Origin: Bacillota bacterium
Lineage (GTDB): Bacteria; Bacillota; Sulfobacillia; Sulfobacillales; Sulfobacillaceae
Assembly: GCA_023381095.1 (NCBI GenBank)
Contig: JAMCTO010000096.1
Location: forward strand, 1 to 5,156
Length of the DNA stretch: 5,156 bases
Direction of reading: 5' to 3'
Each line of letters starts with the position of its first letter. The first letter of the stretch is position 1. Made by a program: the position numbers and the translations under genes. Of the stretch, positions 1 to 5,156 are shown piece after piece. The notes beneath the pieces are model-generated. The model was given only the letters and a program-made list of their open reading frames with translations, was not told where the DNA came from and ran no database searches.

Positions 1-652
1 CCGTATATGCCTCGAGCCATTCCGCTCCAGACTCAAAAAGGCTGGGATCGCCGCGAAACTTGTTGATAATCAGCCCCTTGACACGGCGGCGTTCATTGGG
101 CGTCATCAATGCTAACGTGCCCACGATGGAAGCAAACACTCCCCCGCGCTCAATATCCGCTACCAGCAATATGTTCGCGTCCGCCATTTCCGCGCTGCGC
201 AAATTGGCAATATCGCGATCTTTCAAATTCATTTCCACGGGGCTGCCGGCACCTTCCATCACGATGACGTCGTAGCGGTCGGCAAGATATTGGTAAGACT
301 CTACTACCGCAATCCATAGATCGTCTTTGAAACCATAAAAATATTGCCGGGCGCTAACGTGACCAAAGACCTTTCCCTGCAAGACCACTTGGGTTCGATG
401 ATCACTAGTCGGTTTTAACAACACGGGGTTCATATGCTCATTGGGAAGAATTCCGGCTGCCTCCGCTTGCACCGCCTGAGCACGACCAATTTCCCGTCCT
501 GATGGGGTTATCGCTGAATTAAGCGACATGTTCTGCGCTTTAAAAGGAGCGACCGCCCATCCTTCCTGGGCGAATATCCGGCACAATCCGGCACACAACA
601 CACTTTTCCCCACATCCGACGCGCATCCCAGTACCATCAAACTCTTTGCCAT
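1..652 (-). CDS. cobQ: Cobyric acid synthase, glutamine-hydrolysing (N-terminal part; gene runs off the window)
   Basis: This is the N-terminal 217 residues of cobyric acid synthase (CobQ/CbiP), a cytoplasmic enzyme that uses ATP and glutamine to amidate the b, d, e and g carboxylates of adenosylcobyrinic acid a,c-diamide. The visible part is the dethiobiotin-synthetase-like ATP-binding domain. It has the modified P-loop GCASDVGKS (residues 9-17), the family block [11 protein letters not shown] (36-46), [14 protein letters not shown] (54-67), [11 protein letters not shown] (74-84), VMEGAGSP (131-138) and [10 protein letters not shown] (166-175). The family is usually about 490-510 residues, so the rest of this domain and the C-terminal glutamine amidotransferase domain lie beyond base 1. 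The ATG at 652 is preceded by GAGGTG (657-662) four bases away and lies 14 bases after the stop of the BtuF-like gene, so the two are cotranscribed. No frameshift is visible. The family assignment is very secure. Whether the local name should be cobQ or cbiP depends on the pathway type, which the window does not show. Confidence 0.96.
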   Translation of the reverse strand, partial: MAKSLMVLGCASDVGKSVLCAGLCRIFAQEGWAVAPFKAQNMSLNSAITPSGREIGRAQAVQAEAAGILPNEHMNPVLLKPTSDHRTQVVLQGKVFGHVSARQYFYGFKDDLWIAVVESYQYLADRYDVIVMEGAGSPVEMNLKDRDIANLRSAEMADANILLVADIERGGVFASIVGTLALMTPNERRRVKGLIINKFRGDPSLFESGAEWLEAYT

Positions 653-666
653 AATTCACCTCGTTG

Positions 667-1467
667 TCATCTCGCCTGCGGAGACGGGAATGATGCCACA
701 TGTTCACGAAGAATATCGTGCACCGCGTGCGCCGCCTCCACCAAACCGGGACCGCACTGCAGGATATTGCCATCCAGTTCGTACACCGCATTGGTTTTGA
801 CCGCTGAGATCATGGCTGAGCCTGCCCGTTCCCCGAAGATCTCCAAATCAAAGGGCTTACCGCACCATGATGCTAGCACGATGTCGGCATTAGCCATAGC
901 TATCTCGCTAGCAGTGACCTGGCGTAGAGACGCGGTACGCCCCTCAATAGATTTTTCGCGAAACACATCGATACCGCCAGCAATCTCAATCAGATCACTT
1001 ACCCATCCGGTACCACAGATGGGAGGATCCATCCATTCCTCAAAATAGACCCGTGGATGCCACGGAAATTTTTCCCCGGCCTCCTTGATTTGTGCAAACG
1101 TTTTATGTAATTTTTCATTCAATTGTTCGGCTCGCGCACTTTCCCCTAATACATTGCCGAGAAGACTAACTGTATCAAATAAATCCGCTAGTCGATGGGG
1201 GTTAAGGTGCAAAATGGTCACACCCGCCTGACCCAGTTTAACTGCCAGTTCTTGTTGCACACCGGAGGTTAAGATGGCCAGATCAGGCTTCTGCCGCATA
1301 ATGCGACCGATGCTGGCCGACCGAAAGCCACTGATTTTGGGCAAACTCAACGCCTCCTCAGGCGCCGTTGTATACCCGGAAATGCCAACCACCCGATGAA
1401 GAGCCCCCAACTCATAAATAATGGCGGGAATTTCAGCCGCTAGTGTCACAATCCGTTCAGGATACAT
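667..1467 (-). CDS. BtuF-like cobalamin/corrinoid-binding protein lacking a signal peptide
   Basis: This 266-residue protein belongs to the BtuF/FecB-type substrate-binding superfamily (Peripla_BP_2), whose secreted members deliver B12 or iron complexes to ABC importers. Visible family features are PERIVTLAAEIPAII (3-17), opening the first lobe; the block PDLAILTSG (61-69); a long connecting helix at about 107-132; RVYFEEWMDPP (139-149) and GWVSDLIEIAGG (154-165), typical of the cobalamin-binding subgroup; SWCGKP (200-205); and a closing helix GLVEAAHAVHDIL (241-253). Residue 3 already belongs to the first strand. There is no hydrophobic leader and no lipobox Cys, so the protein should stay in the cytoplasm. 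The start is fixed by GAGGAGG (1474-1480) six bases upstream. It lies 22 bases after cbiA and 14 before cobQ, which ties it to corrin synthesis or salvage. No BtuC or BtuD gene is seen. Ligand binding is inferred from the family. A role in handling corrinoids inside the cell is a guess. Confidence 0.88.
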   Translation of the reverse strand: MYPERIVTLAAEIPAIIYELGALHRVVGISGYTTAPEEALSLPKISGFRSASIGRIMRQKPDLAILTSGVQQELAVKLGQAGVTILHLNPHRLADLFDTVSLLGNVLGESARAEQLNEKLHKTFAQIKEAGEKFPWHPRVYFEEWMDPPICGTGWVSDLIEIAGGIDVFREKSIEGRTASLRQVTASEIAMANADIVLASWCGKPFDLEIFGERAGSAMISAVKTNAVYELDGNILQCGPGLVEAAHAVHDILREHVASFPSPQAR

Positions 1468-1473
1468 TGCCTG

Positions 1474-1480
1474 CCTCCTC
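1474..1480 (-). promoter_or_regulatory. Strong Shine-Dalgarno of the BtuF-like gene
   Basis: GAGGAGG on the minus strand ends six bases before the ATG at 1467, in the 22-base gap after cbiA. It is the best ribosome binding site in the window. It decides the start of the BtuF-like protein, and so supports the absence of a signal peptide. An upstream start would have to lie inside cbiA. Confidence 0.85.
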
Positions 1481-1489
1481 TTTTTCCGG

Positions 1490-2869
1490 CTAGTGATGTT
1501 GGCGAAACGCTATCGCATGGTCTGCCAACCGAGCGGCCATCCTAAGATTCGACGGAAAATATAAATGGGCATATCCTGCAGCCAACTGCGAATTAACTAT
1601 CCCATCTTTTCCGGCGCCTCTCCAGCCCTTTACCCAATATCCCGAAGGTTCCGTGCCGTTAATAAATGCAGCGGTCGAATAATGAAACTCGTGACCCCGA
1701 ACTTTTTCTCCGGCAGCTAAAATTGGACTATCAACCAGCGATTCTATCTCTCGGTACCCCAATGCCGCCAGTTTTCGCTGCATAACCACCCGAATTGGGA
1801 GAACTGAGGCCATAGAATAGGTGTCCCCGGTATGATTGGTGATGGATTCGCCCAAATACATGTACCCTCCACATTCGGCGAGAGTGGGCAAACCCTGGCG
1901 TAGTCGCCGGCGCAATTCCGAAAGATAGGGGGCATCACTTAGGGTGCCGAGAAATTCCTCAGGAAACCCCCCACCCAGATAAAGGGCGTCTGCGTCTCTG
2001 GGGATCTCGCCACCTGCCAAAGGACTGAAAGGCGCCACTTCAAAACCCGATTCCTCTAAAAGTTCCAGATTTTCCGGGTAGTAGAAGTTAAACGCTGCAT
2101 CGCGGGCAACCGCCACTTTGCCCACCACTCGTTGAGGCAAACCAGAAAACATTCGCTGCTGCGGTGTTGGAGCTTCCTCTGCGCTATGGGCCAGGCGCAT
2201 GATGCGTGGCCAATCAAAGGTGTCGGAAATCTGGTCAGCCATGCGCTCCCATAGCGCTGCCAATGATCCCCGCTCAATAGCCGGCAGCAATCCCAAGTGA
2301 CGCTCTGGCATCTCGATCGTCGGGCTACCCAAAAGATATCCCAACACCGGCAGGTGCGCCACCGTTTCGATGGCGCGCTGAACCAATTTAAAGTGGCCAG
2401 CGCTTCCAACACGATTAACAACCACTCCGACAATATTACCTGTCGCATCCAGCGATTGAAATCCGCGCACAACAGCTGCTGCAGTTTCCGCCATCCCAGC
2501 GACGTCCACCACTAATAGTACCGGTGTTTTTGTGATCCGGGCAATTTCGGCACTGCTGCCAGAAAACGAATCCAGTTTCTTGCCGTCGTAATATCCCATG
2601 ACCCCTTCAATTACCGCCATATCGGCTCCAACTGACCCACGCTCTAACAGCTCCAACACCCCGTCGGTACCAGCCATCCAGGAGTCTAAGTTGCGCGATG
2701 TCCTTCCGGTCACAGCCGTATGGTAGCCCGGATCGATATAGTCGGGCCCTACTTTAAACCCCTGAATCTTTAAGCCGCGGCGAGTCAACGCCGCCATCAC
2801 CGCCAGCGTTATGGTGGTTTTGCCCACCCCGCTATGGGTTCCCGCCACCATGATGCGAGGAATAAACAT
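1490..2869 (-). CDS. cbiA: Cobyrinic acid a,c-diamide synthase (CbiA)
   Basis: This 459-residue protein, of normal length for the family, amidates the a and c acetate side chains of cobyrinic acid (hydrogenobyrinic acid in CobB enzymes) using ATP and glutamine in the cytoplasm. The N-terminal dethiobiotin-synthetase-like domain shows the P-loop GTHSGVGKTT (10-19), KVGPDYIDPGYH (39-50), NLDSWM (60-65) and VIEGVMGYYDG (86-96). The C-terminal class I amidotransferase domain (about 250-455) shows LYLGGGFPEEF (297-307), the nucleophile Cys333 in AECGGYMYLG (331-340), GHEFHYS (392-398) and the probable catalytic His435 in AGYAHLYF (431-438). The start ATG has AGGGGGG (2877-2883) seven bases upstream. 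It heads the tight block cbiA, BtuF-like gene, cobQ. CobQ acts later on the amidated product, so the genes lie in pathway order. The methanogen paralogue CfbB, which acts on nickel-sirohydrochlorin, is the main alternative and is unlikely beside cobQ. CbiA versus CobB cannot be settled without the rest of the pathway. Confidence 0.96.
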   Translation of the reverse strand: MFIPRIMVAGTHSGVGKTTITLAVMAALTRRGLKIQGFKVGPDYIDPGYHTAVTGRTSRNLDSWMAGTDGVLELLERGSVGADMAVIEGVMGYYDGKKLDSFSGSSAEIARITKTPVLLVVDVAGMAETAAAVVRGFQSLDATGNIVGVVVNRVGSAGHFKLVQRAIETVAHLPVLGYLLGSPTIEMPERHLGLLPAIERGSLAALWERMADQISDTFDWPRIMRLAHSAEEAPTPQQRMFSGLPQRVVGKVAVARDAAFNFYYPENLELLEESGFEVAPFSPLAGGEIPRDADALYLGGGFPEEFLGTLSDAPYLSELRRRLRQGLPTLAECGGYMYLGESITNHTGDTYSMASVLPIRVVMQRKLAALGYREIESLVDSPILAAGEKVRGHEFHYSTAAFINGTEPSGYWVKGWRGAGKDGIVNSQLAAGYAHLYFPSNLRMAARLADHAIAFRQHH

Positions 2870-2937
2870 ACGAAGACCCCCCTGGGCTTGTGTTATATGA
2901 TTGTGCTGCCAAAGCTAGCCCCGAGAGCCACCGGGTG

Positions 2938-3786
2938 TTACAACCCAAGAAAAGTTAAGGCGTTTTGCCGTAAAATCTTGGCCGACACAGTCTCCTCAAG
3001 CTCTAGTGCGTCAAAGTCTTGAAGTTGCTGTGCCAAGTCAAACATGGGGTAATCGGTGCCAAACAACACCTGGTCCTGGAGCCGACTTTTCATCTCGCGA
3101 TGAACTTCTGGCGGCAGATATTTATAGCGCCATCCAGAAATGTCCAGATACACATTGGTCTTGTGAAGCGCCATAGCAATTGCGTCTAAATGCCATGGCC
3201 ACCCTACGTGGGCAAGTAAAATACGCAATTCAGGATGTCGAGCGGCAATCGCATCAAGGCGGATTGGCTGGCAAACGTCAATTCTCAGTCCTTGTCCCCC
3301 CGGTTTCCGAGCGCCAACACCACTGGTGCCCACGTGCACTAATAGCGGCAAATTTAACTCGGCGGCAGTTGCGAAAAATTCATCAAAATCCGGGTTCGCA
3401 GGATCAAATCCTTGCAACGTCGGATGAAGCTTAAGTCCCTTGAGTCCCAGTGCCGGCAACGCCCTTACCCGTTCGACGGCATCGGTACGCACTGGGTCTA
3501 CACTACCAAACCCCCAAAACACGTCAGGATATTCTCGAACAATGTCAGCAATGCGCTGATTAGAAACGCCCTGTCGTCCAGTGTGGCGCTCGGCATCCCA
3601 AGCTAACAAAATGCCCCTCACATGATGCCGACGGTAAGTCTCTACCATTTCTTCCAATGTTCTGGGTGCCATCGTGCTGTGAAAATATTCTTCAACCGAC
3701 GGAATATAAGGGCCCATGGACTCTTCTAACCACTCAGCGGTAGCTAGATGAACATGGGCATCAATTGCTCGTATATCCGAGGTCAT
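2938..3786 (-). CDS. Metal-dependent amidohydrolase, Amidohydrolase_2 (PF04909) family
   Basis: This 282-residue cytoplasmic TIM-barrel protein belongs to the amidohydrolase branch that includes ACMSD, gamma-resorcylate decarboxylase and many uncharacterised hydrolases and decarboxylases. The expected metal and catalytic residues are present: His11 and His13 in DAHVHL (9-14), His151 in LLVHVG (148-153), His193 in LLAHVGWPW (190-198) and Asp245 in LFGTDYPMF (241-249). KGLKLHP (116-122) is also typical. No signal peptide or membrane segment is seen. The start is well fixed: an in-frame TAA directly abuts the ATG, so no upstream start is possible, and AAAGGGG (3796-3802) lies nine bases upstream. 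The stop is 68 bases before cbiA with no convincing terminator between, so read-through into the cobalamin genes is possible. The substrate cannot be told from the sequence. Hydrolysis, hydration or decarboxylation are all possible in this family, and no step of corrin synthesis is known to need it. Confidence 0.85.
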   Translation of the reverse strand: MTSDIRAIDAHVHLATAEWLEESMGPYIPSVEEYFHSTMAPRTLEEMVETYRRHHVRGILLAWDAERHTGRQGVSNQRIADIVREYPDVFWGFGSVDPVRTDAVERVRALPALGLKGLKLHPTLQGFDPANPDFDEFFATAAELNLPLLVHVGTSGVGARKPGGQGLRIDVCQPIRLDAIAARHPELRILLAHVGWPWHLDAIAMALHKTNVYLDISGWRYKYLPPEVHREMKSRLQDQVLFGTDYPMFDLAQQLQDFDALELEETVSAKILRQNALTFLGL

Positions 3787-3842
3787 TTAAGATCGCCCCT
3801 TTACCAAACTCATTGGAAAGCCAAATATTAGGCACTACAGCA

Positions 3843-3871
3843 ATTTTACGCGGTGAAGCCGTGGCTGACCA
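3843..3871 (-). promoter_or_regulatory. Candidate sigma-70-type promoter for the amidohydrolase and possibly the cobalamin genes
   Basis: On the minus strand TGGTCA (3866-3871, 4 of 6 to TTGACA) is separated by exactly 17 bases from TAAAAT (3843-3848, 5 of 6 to TATAAT). Transcription would start near 3836, about 50 bases before the amidohydrolase ATG. It lies in the 158-base gap after the EAL-PAS gene. The call rests only on consensus similarity, and such matches also occur by chance. It is the best candidate I found in the gap. Confidence 0.4.
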
Positions 3872-3944
3872 GTACCGGGTCGCTTTTGTCTGCCTGGCTA
3901 GGTATTGAAATCGAACCGATGCCCAAAGAGATTAGCGCAAACGG

Positions 3945-5090
3945 TCACGCGCTCGAATCGGTTGCGGGCTCGATCTCCCAAAAGTATTCGATCGCACCAA
4001 CTACTTTGTGCGTGACGGGATTCCAGAGCGGAGTGGCCAGAGTCTCGAGTTCGCGGGGCGTACCCTCCGCTGTGAATCCTATCACCCGTTCTTTATAGGC
4101 CCGGTTTTTTGCCATGGACCACACCAGCGGACAAGCTCCCACGCAGAGCGGGCGACCCGTAAGATCGTGATGATCAAGCTGTTGATCATGGCACCGATGC
4201 TGTTCGAGTTGGCTTGGAGACCAGCCCATGAGCATCGCCGCAGTCTCGTTCCATGCCACGATGTGACGCGTCCGGGTCACGACATAGGTCGGAAAAGGCG
4301 TTGCATAGGCCATTTCGGCCGCCTTCTGAAGGATTTCCTGGTCGGAGGCGGGTAATGTTGCCCGGAACACCCCAGCCGACCCGCGGGTGGGGAGAAGAAC
4401 CGGGGAAGCTACCGATTCCCGTTGCGGACGTCCCAAGAAAAATCCTTGTCCCAGAGGAATTCCGATTCGCTGCAAGACCTCCAGCTCTGCCGCGGTCTCA
4501 ATCCCTTCCGCTACTAATGTGATGCCTTGATCGAGGGCCAAATCCCGGAAGTGCGCCACCACCGATTGGCGCGCGGTATGGTGATCAATGTCAGCAATCA
4601 GGGAGCGGTCTATTTTCACGATGTGCGGTTGCGTAGCCAGCAACAACCCGAGACCCGCATACCCTACACCGTAGTCATCAATGACAATCGCATAGCCGTC
4701 TTCGCGCCATCGCTGAATCTGCTGCAAACAGTCTACACTGGCTAAGGTATTATGGTGTTCAGAGATTTCCAGGGCCATGCGCGCCGGCTCCAGAGAACGC
4801 CCGTGCGGATCGATGGGGAGCCCTGCGTAAGCGCCGTTAATATTCAGAAACAGTTTTTGCGTCCCTGTCAAATGCTGAAGAGCCCAGTCAATCCCCAACG
4901 CACGACATTGTGCTTCCAATTCCGCATCGAGTCCCCGAACCCGTGCTTCCGCAAATAATTGCTCCGGCGAGGTCCAGGGTAAGGCGGGGTCGCCCCGAAT
5001 AAGGGTTTCGTATCCAATAATCTCCCCCGTAGACAGGTCCACGATGGGCTGTGCGGCAACCCATAACCGTGATAAGAACTCCGTGTCCAT
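3945..5090 (-). CDS. EAL-domain cyclic-di-GMP phosphodiesterase with C-terminal PAS domain
   Basis: This 381-residue protein is predicted to hydrolyse cyclic di-GMP to pGpG in the cytoplasm. The EAL domain (about 5-225) keeps the full catalytic set known from RocR-type enzymes: Glu28 in ETLIRG (the EAL motif reads ETL), Asn83 in FLNIN, Glu108 and Glu111 in EISEH, Asp138-Asp139 in IDDYGVGY (loop 6), Lys159 in VKIDR, Glu195 in AEGIE and Gln215 in GQGFF. It should therefore be active. After a linker with a helix at about 248-262, a PAS domain (about 264-373) carries Cys300, His307, Asp309, Cys316 and Cys320 in the pattern RC-x6-HxD-x2-G-x2-LC-x3-CPL. No membrane segment is seen. The start at 5090 is preferred because GAGAGG (5100-5105) lies nine bases upstream. 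An ATG at 5099 would add three residues, but it touches that site directly. It is the first gene in the array and is separated from the amidohydrolase by 158 bases, so it is probably its own unit. Confidence 0.92.
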   Translation of the reverse strand: MDTEFLSRLWVAAQPIVDLSTGEIIGYETLIRGDPALPWTSPEQLFAEARVRGLDAELEAQCRALGIDWALQHLTGTQKLFLNINGAYAGLPIDPHGRSLEPARMALEISEHHNTLASVDCLQQIQRWREDGYAIVIDDYGVGYAGLGLLLATQPHIVKIDRSLIADIDHHTARQSVVAHFRDLALDQGITLVAEGIETAAELEVLQRIGIPLGQGFFLGRPQRESVASPVLLPTRGSAGVFRATLPASDQEILQKAAEMAYATPFPTYVVTRTRHIVAWNETAAMLMGWSPSQLEQHRCHDQQLDHHDLTGRPLCVGACPLVWSMAKNRAYKERVIGFTAEGTPRELETLATPLWNPVTHKVVGAIEYFWEIEPATDSSA

Positions 5091-5099
5091 GTTGCACAT

Positions 5100-5105
5100 C
5101 CTCTC
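5100..5105 (-). promoter_or_regulatory. Shine-Dalgarno deciding the EAL-PAS start
   Basis: GAGAGG on the minus strand directly abuts the ATG at 5099, leaving no spacer, but stands nine bases from the in-frame ATG at 5090. Normal spacing therefore favours the inner start. I see no clear -35/-10 pair in the remaining bases up to the window edge. The promoter is probably weak, unusual or outside the window. Confidence 0.6.
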
Positions 5106-5156
5106 GTGTGCGCTTCTCTCTTACTTCAATGCCAGAGAATTGACGTTTGCCAGCCA

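Noticed and set aside
576..595. Two tandem copies of a 10-bp unit, ATCCGGCACA
   Set aside because: They fall in codons for the conserved CobQ segment CAGLCRI, which relatives share, so the protein sequence explains the repeat.
2056..2472. A 138-codon open frame on the minus strand inside cbiA
   Set aside because: It is an out-of-frame shadow of the well-supported cbiA frame. Its Trp- and Arg-rich translation resembles no known family.
2892..2897. TATAAC, a -10-like hexamer upstream of cbiA on the minus strand
   Set aside because: No acceptable -35 element lies 16-18 bases upstream, and the nearest TTGGCA is only nine bases away. An internal cbiA promoter is possible but unsupported.
2919..2935. 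Possible terminator hairpin between the amidohydrolase and cbiA
   Set aside because: The stem is only CCCG paired with CGGG around an eight-base loop, and no T-run follows on the minus strand.
3787..3813. Eight-codon open frame (MSLVKGRS then TAA) ending directly against the amidohydrolase ATG
   Set aside because: It has no Shine-Dalgarno of its own and overlaps the ribosome binding site of the amidohydrolase. It has no run of regulatory codons, so it looks incidental.
3885..3900. A partial B12-box-like string on the minus strand, AGCCAGGCAG
   Set aside because: Only the first seven or so bases match the B12 box. The other conserved parts of a cobalamin riboswitch (the GGTGAAAATCC-like and GCCCCCGC-like segments) are absent, and the gap is too short for the full fold.
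4008..4355. A 115-codon plus-strand open frame opposite the EAL-PAS gene
   Set aside because: It is antisense to a gene with intact catalytic motifs, and its translation shows no domain features.

Overview
The window is a compact bacterial chromosomal segment with five genes, all on the minus strand. By eye the GC content is slightly above 50%. The translation signals are purine-rich Shine-Dalgarno sequences, one of them a full GAGGAGG. Cobyrinic acid synthase, a BtuF-like protein and cobyric acid synthase sitting together would fit a moderately GC-rich Gram-positive (Bacillota, possibly Sulfobacillus-like). That placement is a low-confidence impression and no marker in the window proves it.

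Reading along the minus strand, from high to low coordinates: (1) an EAL-PAS cyclic-di-GMP phosphodiesterase at about 3945-5090; (2) a non-coding gap of 158 bases with a plausible sigma-70-type promoter; (3) a metal-dependent amidohydrolase of the Amidohydrolase_2 family at 2938-3786; (4) a 68-base gap; (5) a tight cobalamin block of cbiA (1490-2869), a BtuF-like corrinoid-binding protein without a signal peptide (667-1467), and the first 217 codons of cobQ/cbiP (1-652), which runs off the left edge. Gaps within the block are 22 and 14 bases, so the three genes are almost certainly cotranscribed.

CbiA amidates the a and c side chains of the corrin ring. CobQ later amidates b, d, e and g to give cobyric acid. 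The BtuF-like protein between them has the fold signature of the vitamin B12 periplasmic binding protein but starts directly at its first beta strand, so it is predicted to be cytoplasmic. No transporter permease or ATPase gene is in the window, and no cobalamin riboswitch was recognised. The amidohydrolase may be transcribed with the cobalamin genes but has no obvious role in that pathway.

I see no RNA genes, mobile elements, CRISPR arrays or convincing intrinsic terminators, and no stretch over 300 bases without a gene. The content is mostly ordinary. The points most worth a second look are the unsecreted BtuF-like protein inside the corrin amidation operon and the C-terminal PAS domain of the EAL protein, which carries a Cys/His motif.
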